Positions 7,702-16,111 of a stretch of 64,000 nucleotides of DNA are shown one piece after another. The DNA comes from Thermoplasmata archaeon (GTDB lineage Archaea; Thermoplasmatota; Thermoplasmata; Lutacidiplasmatales; UBA184). The stretch covers positions 506,478 through 570,477 of the forward strand of contig JAKIWV010000002.1 in NCBI GenBank assembly GCA_022749815.1, given 5' to 3'. The notes below the pieces were generated by a model that worked only from the letters and a program-made list of their open reading frames with translations, was not told the origin of the DNA and made no database searches. Position 1 is the stretch's first letter. Every line of letters starts with the position of its first letter. The position numbers and the translations under genes are program-made.

Positions 7702-8328
7702 TCAGCCCTCGCCGGCGGGCCCGCCCTCGCTGAGTGCGTCCCATCGGTTGTGGAGGAGGTCGATGCACTGGGAAGTACGGAGCGAGACGGGGCCCAGGGA
7801 CACGGCGGGCACCCGGGAATTTCGGAGCCATTCCTGCTCTTCTAGCGTCGGATCGTCGGGATCGCTGAGGACCGCTCCGACCGCCACGGGTGCGGGGCGA
7901 GATAGCTCATAGGGCCGACCATTCTCGGTGAGCCACACCGAGCCCGACTCCTTGAGAAAGTCGGATATGACGGACGAGGGGTCGGCCGGCCCGACGACCA
8001 AGCCGGGGGAAGCCTCGACATCCCGGTCGAGCGTGCTCGAGCGAACGAGCGCGTTCTTCAAGAGCGCCGCCGTCGATCGCTCATCGGGGTTGAGATACCG
8101 TAGGCCGGAACCGAGCAGTCGGATTCGGCGGCTCCTCGGCGCAGGCTCGGCGACGAAAAGGATCGTCAGTTCCGTGTCTCGGCGCAGCCCGTTGGAGACG
8201 GTGAAAGCGGTAGAAGTCGCCCGAGCGATCTCGTCCATGCGCCCGCCGGCACCCGCCAGGTCGTTGAGGGAGAAGGTCCCGGCGACAGGTACGCGGTGCG
8301 CCAAGAGCAAGAAGCGGCGCTTCACCAC
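7702..8328 (-). CDS. trmY: tRNA (pseudouridine(54)-N(1))-methyltransferase TrmY
   Basis: 208 residues, the usual length of the archaeal DUF358/TrmY SPOUT enzyme that methylates pseudouridine 54 in the T-loop of tRNA. Recognised by the N-terminal block RRFLLLAHRVPVAGTFSLND, LAGAGGRMDEIARATSTA, then SNGLRRDTELTI, and the C-terminal knot region VSLGPVSLRTSQCIDLLHN with the conserved Cys. Start is one of two adjacent GTG codons (8328 or 8325). Convergent with the ftsZ-family gene, 25 nt between stops; probably first gene of its own short unit. Confidence 0.92.
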   Translation of the reverse strand: MVKRRFLLLAHRVPVAGTFSLNDLAGAGGRMDEIARATSTAFTVSNGLRRDTELTILFVAEPAPRSRRIRLLGSGLRYLNPDERSTAALLKNALVRSSTLDRDVEASPGLVVGPADPSSVISDFLKESGSVWLTENGRPYELSRPAPVAVGAVLSDPDDPTLEEQEWLRNSRVPAVSLGPVSLRTSQCIDLLHNRWDALSEGGPAGEG

Positions 8329-8373
8329 CGGTGGGAAGCGGCCCGGCCCTTTAGGCCGTCGATTCCCGAGGAC

Positions 8374-9027
8374 CTACAGCGCCGGATGCCGCGAACCGGG
8401 CGGCGCCGGCTTCGCGGGCTTGGGGGGTCCGGTGCGCTCGAGCCAGATCTCGTCGCCCAGCTCGTGGTACACGGCACGGGCTTCCGGGCTGCTCGCGACC
8501 TCGCCGTGGGGCATGCGGAACGCGCCCGAACGGCCATTCCGCGAGGAATAGACAATGTCCTTCTCGCCGGCCTCCGCCATCGCCTGCGCCTCCTGGCGCG
8601 CGAGGTCGAAGATCCGGTCCTTGCGGAACATCCAGTAGTGGATGCGCCACTCCCGCCCGTCGTAGAGCGTGGTCTCGTCCCGCTCGGTCTGCAGGATCCC
8701 AGTGTCCTCGAGCATGTAGAACGTGTCGCGGTCGTCGGGCTCGAGCACGTTGTCGATGATCCGCTCGTTGAACCCGAAGAAGTTCAGCACGTGAGCCGCA
8801 ATGGTTCGCGCGTCCTCCGGACGCATGCCCTCGTGGCCCACCGAGCGACGGATGGCCTTGGCCAGGGAGTCCACGTCGACCGGGCCGAACGAGGAGGCGA
8901 GGATCGGGTCCTCCGGGAGCCCCGTGCGAGTGGTGCGAAGGTCATTCGGGGAGCGCAGCGGGAGCGGATTGCGAAGCGTGTAGCCCCTCTTCGCCGGACG
9001 CCGTTCGTTTCCGCCGGAACGCTGCAT
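8374..9027 (-). CDS. Conserved archaeal protein of unknown function (DUF6015-like)
   Basis: 217 residues, no enzyme motif seen. The core (residues about 50-180) is predicted mostly helical: VDVDSLAKAIRRSVGHEGMR, PEDARTIAAHVLNFFGF, then a beta-rich part DTFYMLEDTGILQTE and WRIHYWMFRKD. This arrangement, helical dimerisation-like then winged-helix-like, reminds me of archaeal proteins annotated as DUF6015, but I cannot verify that. The C-terminal 35 residues are Pro/Ala-rich and disordered, and the N-terminal 30 are basic. It lies 45 nt upstream of trmY on the same strand and could be cotranscribed with it. Confidence 0.7.
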   Translation of the reverse strand: MQRSGGNERRPAKRGYTLRNPLPLRSPNDLRTTRTGLPEDPILASSFGPVDVDSLAKAIRRSVGHEGMRPEDARTIAAHVLNFFGFNERIIDNVLEPDDRDTFYMLEDTGILQTERDETTLYDGREWRIHYWMFRKDRIFDLARQEAQAMAEAGEKDIVYSSRNGRSGAFRMPHGEVASSPEARAVYHELGDEIWLERTGPPKPAKPAPPGSRHPAL

Positions 9028-9144
9028 ACACCCAATAAGCCCAAGGCGGCGTATTTGAACTCATCGTGGAGCGATGGCTATATCAGACCCGCGTCGCGGG
9101 TTATTCCACGTCAGCCCGCCGAGTCTCGGCGCGGTGCGAGAGGT

Positions 9145-9711
9145 CTACCGGCGGACTCGTTGCACCCGATGGAGGGCGTCCAGCCGGGGGCGCCACTCTC
9201 CGGACTCGATCCGGGCTTCGAGGTCGGCGAGCTCCTCGGCGATTGGCACGACCGATTTCGCGAGATATACATGGGCCAATGTTCCGCCTGCCGGGCCGGT
9301 CCATTCCCGCTCGTTCCACTCGTGGGCACGGAACTCGTAATACTCTGGGGCAGGGACGAACCAAATGAGACCGTCGTCCGTGGACTTGAGCGAATTGGGA
9401 CCACGCCGTTGAATCTTGAGCCGAAGGTGCTCCTCGACGGCTTCGGGCAAATTGAAGACGAGCTTTTCGGTCAGATGGGCCGGCGCGATGAAACGGTTGT
9501 GGAGCGTCTCTATCCCTAGGACGTCGCCGGCGCGATGGGCGGCGACGACTCGAACCGTCCCGGGCCCTCGCGCCAAGAAGGCGATGCCCCGGCCGGGGGC
9601 CCGGAGGCCGCGGACCTCGCTGGGCGCGTACTGGATCAGCTCCGCGACCTCCGTCGGAAGCTGCAGGTTCAGCCAGGTCGGCCGAACCGCCTTCAGAATG
9701 ACGTACTCCAT
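9145..9711 (-). CDS. Hypothetical cytosolic protein
   Basis: 188 residues, not recognised. It starts MEYVILKAVRPTWLNLQLP after a TATA-like TTATACGCC upstream on the minus strand near 9735, consistent with a nearly leaderless start at ATG 9711. Mixed alpha/beta with no membrane segment, signal peptide or obvious catalytic motif; aromatic residues cluster at the centre (LIWFVPAPEYYEFRAHEW). A basic C-terminus ends in RVQRVRR. It stands alone between the unknown gene at 8374-9027 and the membrane protein at 9769. Confidence 0.6.
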   Translation of the reverse strand: MEYVILKAVRPTWLNLQLPTEVAELIQYAPSEVRGLRAPGRGIAFLARGPGTVRVVAAHRAGDVLGIETLHNRFIAPAHLTEKLVFNLPEAVEEHLRLKIQRRGPNSLKSTDDGLIWFVPAPEYYEFRAHEWNEREWTGPAGGTLAHVYLAKSVVPIAEELADLEARIESGEWRPRLDALHRVQRVRR

Positions 9712-9768
9712 CCTCTTCGAAAGGGGGCGTGGGGCGTATAAGAAATCTTAGACGAGGCCGTTCACCGT

Positions 9769-10266
9769 TCATTCCGCCCCGGATGAGGGAGCCGGTTCCC
9801 CGGCCGACCCGCGTCGACGACTACGGCGGATGAAACGCCGCATGCTCAGTCCCATTAGGAAGCCCCCGAGCCACCCCATCGAGGCGGCGACGATTGCGAT
9901 CAGGAGCTCGACAGGGGCCCCAGGAGAGAGGTGGGTCCACGGGCCTAGTCGCTCGATCACGACGAAGGATGAGAGGCTCCCGGCGAGGGTGCCCAGGGCA
10001 CCTACGGCAGACTGTCCCCTCAGGGCAGGAGAGACACCCTCGGGCGGTGCCACGCGGGCGTTTCCGATGAGGATCCCACCGGTCCAGGCCGTGAGGAACC
10101 CCGCGAAGAGCCAAGGGGCGACGTTCGCGAGCGATGCGGGCTGAGACGGGACCTGCAGAGTGTACCCGACAAGGCCGCCGAATGTCACAAAGAGACCGAG
10201 AATGACGATCGGCTGGGATCGGCCTCGGCGGCCTTGCAGTGCCGCAGGGTCGATGGATTCAGCCAT
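9769..10266 (-). CDS. Four-helix membrane protein of unknown function
   Basis: 165 residues with four hydrophobic segments (about 20-38, 50-68, 85-105, 118-140), starting after a short polar N-terminus and ending in an Arg-rich, Ser/Ala-rich cytosolic tail (RRFIRRSRRRG). The positive-inside rule puts the C-terminus in the cytoplasm. No family or transport motif recognised; Gly-rich packing (GGLVGY, GGILIG, GWLGGFLMG) suggests tight helix contacts. Confidence 0.6.
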   Translation of the reverse strand: MAESIDPAALQGRRGRSQPIVILGLFVTFGGLVGYTLQVPSQPASLANVAPWLFAGFLTAWTGGILIGNARVAPPEGVSPALRGQSAVGALGTLAGSLSSFVVIERLGPWTHLSPGAPVELLIAIVAASMGWLGGFLMGLSMRRFIRRSRRRGSAGEPAPSSGAE

Positions 10267-10360
10267 TCGTCGGGCGTCCCGCGTCGCCGCGAATGTCCCG
10301 GCGCTTCATCGGTAGTGGCGGGGCGTCAGCACGGGTCGAGATAAGCGCGCGCCGAACCGT

Positions 10361-10528
10361 CTAACGGGTGGTCCCGAGCAGGCTCACCAGCACGTTCGCA
10401 ATGCCCGGTACCTCCGACAGCCGGTAGGACCGGCCGGCGGGGAAGGGACCCACCTCTACGCTCTGCTCGCAGAGTATCGTACCTTCCTGCCATGCCGCTG
10501 GACTCCCCACGTTTACCAGGAGCACCAT
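10361..10528 (-). CDS. Possible small protein in the gap before ribA
   Basis: A 55-residue frame starting MVLLVNVGSPAAWQEG in an otherwise empty stretch from 10267 to 10716. It looks amphipathic with alternating hydrophobic residues and has no start signal I would trust. It is divergent from ribA. Reported only because the stretch is otherwise unexplained; it may be chance. Confidence 0.25.
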   Translation of the reverse strand: MVLLVNVGSPAAWQEGTILCEQSVEVGPFPAGRSYRLSEVPGIANVLVSLLGTTR

Positions 10529-10682
10529 CTCGACAGCGACGATCGTCCCTCCCCCGCTGGAGGACCGGCCACATCGCCGGCGATTCCTAGGTGGTAGATA
10601 ACCGTGGAAGCGCGGCATGGGACGCCCCGCAGATTCAGGGAACGCCCGCCGTCCTCGAAGGTGGTATCCTCGGCACCTCCGA

Positions 10683-10692
10683 ATCGTATTAT
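10683..10692 (+). promoter_or_regulatory. TATA-like box for ribA
   Basis: ATCGTATTAT lies about 25-30 nt before ATG 10717, so transcription would begin at or just before the start codon. This supports a leaderless ribA transcript and the choice of ATG 10717 over upstream in-frame starts. Confidence 0.45.
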
Positions 10693-10716
10693 GCCCCACG
10701 TTGGGTGGCCGCGGCA

Positions 10717-11427
10717 ATGGGGTTATCAAAACCCGTCGTGGACCAGATTCTCAAGGACAACGAGAATCATGAGTGCCCCGACTCGAAGGACATGTGCGTG
10801 CGAGTCGTCGCGATCGCGGAGCTGCCCACCCGCTTCGGCGATTACCAGGTCGTCGCCTTCTGGAACAAGTTTGACGGGAAGGAGCATGCCGCCTTCATTC
10901 ACGGCGATGTCTACGAAAAGGAGGGCGTTCCGGTCCGTCTGCATTCCGAGTGCCTCACGGGAGACGCGATCGGCTCGCTTCGCTGCGACTGCCGGGACCA
11001 GCTGATCGAGTCCCTCGAACGCATCGGGTCCAAGGAGAACGGCGTGGTCCTCTATCTGCGGCAGGAGGGTCGGGGGATTGGCTTCACGAACAAGATCCGG
11101 GCCTACCAGCTCCAGGACGCCGGCTACGACACCGTGCAGGCCAATGAGATCTTGGGATTCCGGCCGGACGAGCGCGACTACGCGGTGGCTGCCCACATGC
11201 TCGGTTCGCTGCACGTGAACTCGATCCAGATCATGACGAACAACCCGTCGAAGGTCACCGACTTACAGCGCCACGGAGTGAATATCGTCGGCCGCGTGCC
11301 GGTCATCGCTCCGCCGAATCGGTTCAACCTGCCGTATCTCGAGACCAAACGGAAGCGAATGGGGCATCTCTTCGACCTGGAGCAGGCCGACGAGTTCGTC
11401 GCAGACGAGGAACCCCGGGCCGAATAG
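10717..11427 (+). CDS. ribA: GTP cyclohydrolase II (riboflavin biosynthesis)
   Basis: 236 residues. Opens GTP to the pyrimidine precursor of riboflavin and deazaflavin. The zinc site is CLTGDAIGSLRCDC (C-x10-C-x-C), followed by LRQEGRGIGF with the catalytic Arg region and the NPSKVTDLQRHGV motif near the C-terminus, all hallmarks of RibA. The family normally begins shortly before the strand carrying VRVVAIAELPT; ATG 10717 fits this and the TATA-like box upstream. The frame is open to 10591 but those 42 residues look non-coding. Most archaea use the RibA-unrelated ArfA (GCH III), so this bacterial-type enzyme is notable. No DHBP synthase domain is fused. Confidence 0.9.
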   Translation: MGLSKPVVDQILKDNENHECPDSKDMCVRVVAIAELPTRFGDYQVVAFWNKFDGKEHAAFIHGDVYEKEGVPVRLHSECLTGDAIGSLRCDCRDQLIESLERIGSKENGVVLYLRQEGRGIGFTNKIRAYQLQDAGYDTVQANEILGFRPDERDYAVAAHMLGSLHVNSIQIMTNNPSKVTDLQRHGVNIVGRVPVIAPPNRFNLPYLETKRKRMGHLFDLEQADEFVADEEPRAE

Positions 11428-11498
11428 TCAGTCCCCCCCGCGCGGTGAATTGATGTATCTCCCCCTCCTTGAGGGATAGCGTTCCAAAGGCGAGGATC

Positions 11499-11627
11499 AT
11501 GACCGACACTCACGTCATCGGCCACGGGGTCGCCTGCTCCTGCTGTGCGTGCGACGCCTGTTGCCGGTGTTGCGCGTGCTGCGCGACAGGCAATGCCTGC
11601 TGCGAGAGTTGCCCTCCGACGGTCTAA
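11499..11627 (+). CDS. 42-residue cysteine-rich protein, metallothionein-like
   Basis: Translating from ATG 11499 to TAA 11625-11627 gives 42 residues of which 13 are Cys, at positions 13, 15, 16, 18, 21, 22, 24, 25, 27, 28, 34, 35 and 38. The core is a run of CxC, CC and CxxC patterns separated mostly by Ala, Asp and Arg; a short His-containing head (MTDTHVIGHG) precedes it and SCPPTV ends it. GAGG sits 3-4 nt before the ATG. Cysteine codons are all TGC/TGT in one unbroken frame, which is hard to get by chance. Cys density and pattern resemble metallothioneins (soft-metal binding), but I know no named family matching it; a modified peptide precursor is an alternative. A CCCTC-CTT-GAGGG hairpin lies at 11463-11475 between ribA and this gene. 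Confidence 0.65.
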   Translation: MTDTHVIGHGVACSCCACDACCRCCACCATGNACCESCPPTV

Positions 11628-11661
11628 CGAAGAGGAGCCGCGCACCCATGCCCCGGGTGCC

Positions 11662-12441
11662 CTACTCCGAACCTTCCGTGCCGCGCTCGAGGAGCTTCTC
11701 CGACTGTGCCAGGTCGTCCCATCGAAAGACCTCCGGATGGCCGCCGGGGTCGACCGGCGGGCCATCGTCGGGGTTCCAGTAACGGGACCACAGCCCGCGG
11801 TACAACGCCGCGCCCATGCCCACCGAGAGGGCCCCCAGTACGTCGGTCTCCCACCGGTCCCCGATGTGAAGGACCTCACGGGGCGTTAGTGCGAGGCGAT
11901 CCGCTGCCATGCGAAAGAGCCGCGGGTCGGGCTTGGCGGTTTCGCAGTCGCTCGATGTGATCACGAACTCGAATGTCAGACCCTCCGACCGAAGGTACGC
12001 GCCCCAAGCCTGGCCGCTTCGCTGCGTGTTGGAGATGGCGATCACCGGAAACCCCCGGCGGTTCAGCGACTGCACGAGAAGCCGAGCCTCCAGGTTCACC
12101 GTGGGAGGGTCCGAATCGAGTCCGGCGAAGGCGAAGCGCGAGAGTGCTTCGTCCATCGGCACCGTGAGTTTGGCATCCAGTCGCCGGACAATCCCCTCGA
12201 CCTGATGTCGGGTGGAGAGAGTGCCGGGGCCGCGCCGGGCGAGATTGAGTTCTACTCGGATCTCCCGCTCAGCATCTGTGACCTCCTTCGGCTCGATTCG
12301 ACGCTCGGCCGGCCCGACGAGTATGGCGGACAGCGTCCGGTGCCGAGCCTCGGCCTGTCGGGCCGCTTGAAGGGTGGTGCTCCACCAGACGGTTTCCCCC
12401 AGGTCGAGGGACAAGGCATGGAACGGATGACTAGCGCGCAT
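11662..12441 (-). CDS. HAD-superfamily protein lacking the usual second aspartate
   Basis: 259 residues from ATG 12441. HAD motifs: I in ALSLDLGETVW, II in VIAISNTQRS, III Lys in TAKPDPRLF, IV in VLHIGDRWETD; a helical cap (about 40-115) sits between I and II. Motif I reads D-L-G-E-T, so the Asp two residues after the nucleophile, the general acid/base in HAD phosphatases, is Gly. Haloacid dehalogenases also lack it (D-x-Y), so this may not be a phosphatase. Convergent with the Cys-rich mini-protein, 34 nt apart. Confidence 0.8.
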   Translation of the reverse strand: MRASHPFHALSLDLGETVWWSTTLQAARQAEARHRTLSAILVGPAERRIEPKEVTDAEREIRVELNLARRGPGTLSTRHQVEGIVRRLDAKLTVPMDEALSRFAFAGLDSDPPTVNLEARLLVQSLNRRGFPVIAISNTQRSGQAWGAYLRSEGLTFEFVITSSDCETAKPDPRLFRMAADRLALTPREVLHIGDRWETDVLGALSVGMGAALYRGLWSRYWNPDDGPPVDPGGHPEVFRWDDLAQSEKLLERGTEGSE

Positions 12442-12540
12442 TGTCCCCTCCCAGCGGAACCTGCGCCCCGACATTACCCCGCGGACGCCGGACGAGCTCG
12501 GGCTGCGGTACCGCGCGGCCCGGGGGAGGGCCCCCGGTGC

Positions 12541-13014
12541 CTAGCGCGTACGGTCCAGCTGGAATTCTTCCTGTTCCGCGAGCTGGAGCACTTCGGCCAC
12601 TCGAGTGGAACGGAGCGGCTTGGTGATCACATCGAATGCCCCCCACACGATCATCTTGCGGACCCGCGGATCATCCGGGCCGAGCCCGGTGCAGAGCACG
12701 ATCTTCACGCGGGGGTTCTTGGCGAGCATCCGCTTCGCCAAGGCCTCTCCCCCGACGGCCGGTGCCCCCGGATCGTCGCGCCCACTGAACACCCCGGCCG
12801 CCAGCGCCATCCCGGGTTGGGGAGGGGCGCGCTCTCCGAGGTCGATGTCCATGAAGACCACGTCCGGTTGGAGCTCCTCGAACATCGTCCACGCCTCGGT
12901 CGCAGTCCCGGCACTTCGCAGACACTCCTTGATGATGCCGTGTCGAAGGAGCATATGTTCGAGGGACAGGCGGACCGGCGGGGAGTCGTCGACGAGCAGA
13001 ACCTTCGTCCGCAT
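12541..13014 (-). CDS. Single-domain response regulator (CheY-like) with internal insertion
   Basis: 157 residues. Receiver landmarks: acidic pair in LLVDDSPP (D9, D10), phosphoacceptor D56 in VVFMDIDLG, switch Thr in VLCTGLG and Lys in ITKPL. Between the phosphoacceptor strand and the next helix there is an insertion of about 20 Gly/Pro/Ala-rich residues (GERAPPQPGMALAAG...). No output domain. It starts 57 nt after the hybrid kinase stop on the same strand, so it is probably the diffusible receiver fed by the kinase HPt domain. Confidence 0.88.
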   Translation of the reverse strand: MRTKVLLVDDSPPVRLSLEHMLLRHGIIKECLRSAGTATEAWTMFEELQPDVVFMDIDLGERAPPQPGMALAAGVFSGRDDPGAPAVGGEALAKRMLAKNPRVKIVLCTGLGPDDPRVRKMIVWGAFDVITKPLRSTRVAEVLQLAEQEEFQLDRTR

Positions 13015-13071
13015 CGCTAATCGACTGCCACCGACTCGTTTAAGAACGAGTGGGGTGGAGCAGAACCCGCC

Positions 13072-16014
13072 CTACCGCCCGGCCGGTTGGTCTCCGCCGC
13101 CCAACCGTTCGAGTGTCGGCCGGATGCGCTTGAACGCATCCCGGGCCCGGGCCAATCGATGGGCGGCCAGGTCGAGGTTGCCGGCGCGGGCGGCATCCTC
13201 CATCTCCTGACAGAGACCCGCCAGTTCTGTGGCCCCGACCTCGAAGGCTCCCCCCTTCAACCGGTGGGCCGCCTGCCGGAGCGCCGTGGCATCCCGGTCG
13301 GCCAGCGCCCGTTGGAGCGCCGGGAACCACTGGTCAGCTTCCCGGAAGAACGTTTGGAGCAGGGTGATCACGAACTGACGGTCAGGCCCAGTACGCATCG
13401 CTCGGAGCTCCTCGAGGCGGGAGGCGGGATCGGAACTTGAGGCAGCTCGGGTCGACCCTGGCCGGGAGCCGGGCGTCGCGGCCGTCCCGTCGCGAAACTT
13501 CGGTGACACGGAGAGGGCGGTTCGGAGCGTTTCGAGTCGGATCGGCTTGGGCAGGAAGCCATTCATCGACGACGCGTTGATACGGTCCACCTCGGGGCCG
13601 CTGCCGTGGGCCGTCGCGGCGATGATCCACGGGTCTCTCGTAGTGGATCCGGGGAGCGCTCGGATCTGCTCGGTCGCCGTCACTCCGTCGATGTCCGGCA
13701 GCTCGATGTCCATCAGGATTACGTCGTACGCGCTCCGGCGGACGGCGTCCACTGCGGCCCGCCCGGTGTCGGCAAAGTCGCCTTGATACCCCAAGCGACG
13801 CAGGATGAGGTCGACCACTTGTTGGTTGATCGGATTGTCTTCGACGACCAGGATTCGCAGCGGGTGCTGTTGCGCCGTCTCCTTCTCCTCCATGGAGACC
13901 GGTATCTCGGCGACCCTCGCCACGGGCTCGACGCTCAGGGCGCGTTCGAGGGCCGACAAAAAGCCTCGGGGTTTCAGCGGGCGACGAAGGACGATCCGCC
14001 GGACGTTCCGGGGCGGATCCTCCAAGGGTCCGAGACCGCCCGGTCCGGGAACGACCCGGATGACCGGAAACTGGCTCGAGGCGCCGGGCATGGCCCGTCG
14101 CACCGCCGTCAGCAAGGCCGCCGGCTCCCGGTCCATGTCGTGCACGAGGACAGCGGGGACTCCGCCCGAGAGGAGGGCCTGGGCTCCGGCCTCTGTCGTG
14201 CTCCGATGCACGAGGGCCCCCCATTCCGTCCCCCAGTTCGCCAGCGTCCCCCCCAACGTGGCGTTGCGGACTAGGATCAGGACGGCCTTGCCCTCGAGCC
14301 AGGGAAACTTGCCGCGGGGATAGGTCGTGTCCTCGACGCGGGCCAGCCGGCCGAGCACGGTAAAGTGAAACGTCGCCCCGGACCCTGCGGGCGACTCGAC
14401 CCAGATCCTGCCGCCCATGAGCTCGGTAAGGCTCCTCGATATTGCGAGCCCAAGTCCGGACCCTCCGAACCGTCGCGAGGTCGAGGCATCGGCCTGAGAG
14501 TAATTCTGAAAGAGCCGTCCGAGCACCGCCTCGGGTATTCCCGGGCCCGTGTCGTGGATGGCGAACTCAACCATCGGCGAACCCTGCTCGGAAGGTGTCG
14601 GGCTGACTTGTACCGAGACGTCTCCCTTCTCCGTGAACTTCACTGCATTGCTGAGCAGGTTCACCAGGATCTGCCGCAGGCGTTGGGAATCCCCAACGAT
14701 GCCGGTCGGGACGTCGGGGGCGACGGTGAAGGTCAGCTCCAGGCCCTTCTGGTTGGCCGTTGCGGCCACGAGGTCGATCGCCTCTTCGACCGTAGCGACG
14801 ACGTCCACCGGGCGCTGTTCGAGCTCGAGCTTGCCGGATTCGATTCGGCTGATGTCGAGGATGTCGTTGATGAGCGAGAGAAGACCCAGAGCACCCGTGC
14901 GGATGATTCGGGCATACTCCCGGCGTTCCTCGAGGGTCAGATTCTCGGTGAGGATCTCGGCGAGACCGATGATCGCATTGAGCGGCGTTCTCAGCTCGTG
15001 ACTCATGTTCGCGAAGAACGCCGTCTTGGCCGCGATCGCTTGCCGTTCGGCCTCGGCCGCGGCCTTTTGTTGAGAGGCGAGCAAGCGTCGTTCGGCGAAC
15101 CGGTCGCCGGCGGAGCCGAGCCGCCGCGTAAGCGAGACGAACCGGTCGTCCATCCCCCGCGCATCGGACACGCCCACGAGAACGACCGCGGCCGGGCCGC
15201 GGGAGGTCTGCAGCGGGATGGCGACGACTCCCTGGATCCCGAGCCGCCTCGCGTCGATGTCCCACGGAGGAGTACCGCGAGCCTCGAGCTGCCGTTCGAC
15301 GATCAACTCGCGTTGGGACCACGCCCGGCCGACCACCGGGTCGTCGAGCGGAAGTCGGCGGGTCCGGATCGACGCCTTCCAGGCCACTCGCGCGGCCTCG
15401 ACCTCCGGCGAGCTGGCGGGGCTCGCGGCGGCCGCGACGGGGCGGAGGGACTGCCCGCCGGAGTCTGGAACCCACATCTCCGTGAGGGTCCAGCCGGCGG
15501 CCCGATTGAGTTCCTCCACCACGCCTTGGAACGGAGAGGGGTCGTCCGCCGAGCGGCTCAGGAGCGACTCGAGATGGTCGACCAGCCGAAGTTCGAATTC
15601 GGTCCGGCCTCGGCGAGTCGCCTCATGGAGCGTCAGCACGACCCCGACACAGCGGTTTTCGGCGTCCAGAATGCCCCGGCAGGCGAGGACCAGCTCGACG
15701 CCCCCACCCGCCGTCCCTGCCCGGAGGAACACATCGAGCGTGCGACCGGGTTCCGCTCGGAGCGCAGGCCCGAGAAGCGACCCGTCGAGGTCGAGTGGCG
15801 TCACGCCGTCCGACTCGAACAGGTCCGGCCCGAGCGCCTGATGGACGTCGGATCCGGGCGGCAGCAGTCGGCTGAGGATTTCGGCCGCTCGCGGATTGGC
15901 ATAGACCAGCCGGCCCGCCGAGTCGGTCAAGAGAACTCCGTCGGGAAGGTTTTCGAGCGCCGCCTCGAAGCTGGGGGCGTTGGCGGGCTCGGGAGTCAGG
16001 TCCTTACTTGCCAT
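13072..16014 (-). CDS. Hybrid sensor histidine kinase: PAS-GAF-HisKA-HATPase-REC-REC-HPt
   Basis: 980 residues, soluble. PAS at about 13-130 (FEAALENLPDGVLLTDSAGR), GAF-like sensor at about 150-305, a short coiled coil, HisKA with phospho-accepting H339 in MSHELRTPLNA, HATPase c with N456 box, DTGPGIP at 488 and GGSGLGLAIS at 517. Residues about 573-700 form a degenerate receiver that keeps D626 but has lost the N-terminal acidic pair. A functional receiver follows (VVEDNPIN, phosphoacceptor D769, KP at 823) and an HPt domain with H917 in AAHRLKGGAFEVGA. This is a complete His-Asp-His relay of the BarA/ArcB kind, bacterial in style; the adjacent response regulator would be the final Asp. No transmembrane segments, so the signal is intracellular. 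Confidence 0.93.
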   Translation of the reverse strand: MASKDLTPEPANAPSFEAALENLPDGVLLTDSAGRLVYANPRAAEILSRLLPPGSDVHQALGPDLFESDGVTPLDLDGSLLGPALRAEPGRTLDVFLRAGTAGGGVELVLACRGILDAENRCVGVVLTLHEATRRGRTEFELRLVDHLESLLSRSADDPSPFQGVVEELNRAAGWTLTEMWVPDSGGQSLRPVAAAASPASSPEVEAARVAWKASIRTRRLPLDDPVVGRAWSQRELIVERQLEARGTPPWDIDARRLGIQGVVAIPLQTSRGPAAVVLVGVSDARGMDDRFVSLTRRLGSAGDRFAERRLLASQQKAAAEAERQAIAAKTAFFANMSHELRTPLNAIIGLAEILTENLTLEERREYARIIRTGALGLLSLINDILDISRIESGKLELEQRPVDVVATVEEAIDLVAATANQKGLELTFTVAPDVPTGIVGDSQRLRQILVNLLSNAVKFTEKGDVSVQVSPTPSEQGSPMVEFAIHDTGPGIPEAVLGRLFQNYSQADASTSRRFGGSGLGLAISRSLTELMGGRIWVESPAGSGATFHFTVLGRLARVEDTTYPRGKFPWLEGKAVLILVRNATLGGTLANWGTEWGALVHRSTTEAGAQALLSGGVPAVLVHDMDREPAALLTAVRRAMPGASSQFPVIRVVPGPGGLGPLEDPPRNVRRIVLRRPLKPRGFLSALERALSVEPVARVAEIPVSMEEKETAQQHPLRILVVEDNPINQQVVDLILRRLGYQGDFADTGRAAVDAVRRSAYDVILMDIELPDIDGVTATEQIRALPGSTTRDPWIIAATAHGSGPEVDRINASSMNGFLPKPIRLETLRTALSVSPKFRDGTAATPGSRPGSTRAASSSDPASRLEELRAMRTGPDRQFVITLLQTFFREADQWFPALQRALADRDATALRQAAHRLKGGAFEVGATELAGLCQEMEDAARAGNLDLAAHRLARARDAFKRIRPTLERLGGGDQPAGR

Positions 16015-16111
16015 CAGTATCGAAGTCGGACGCGACTACCGCCCTCCTCCGATTTAGAAGGGTCTATCGACCCGTACGCAGAAAAACCGCGAAGGGTTCC
16101 CGGCCCCGTGG

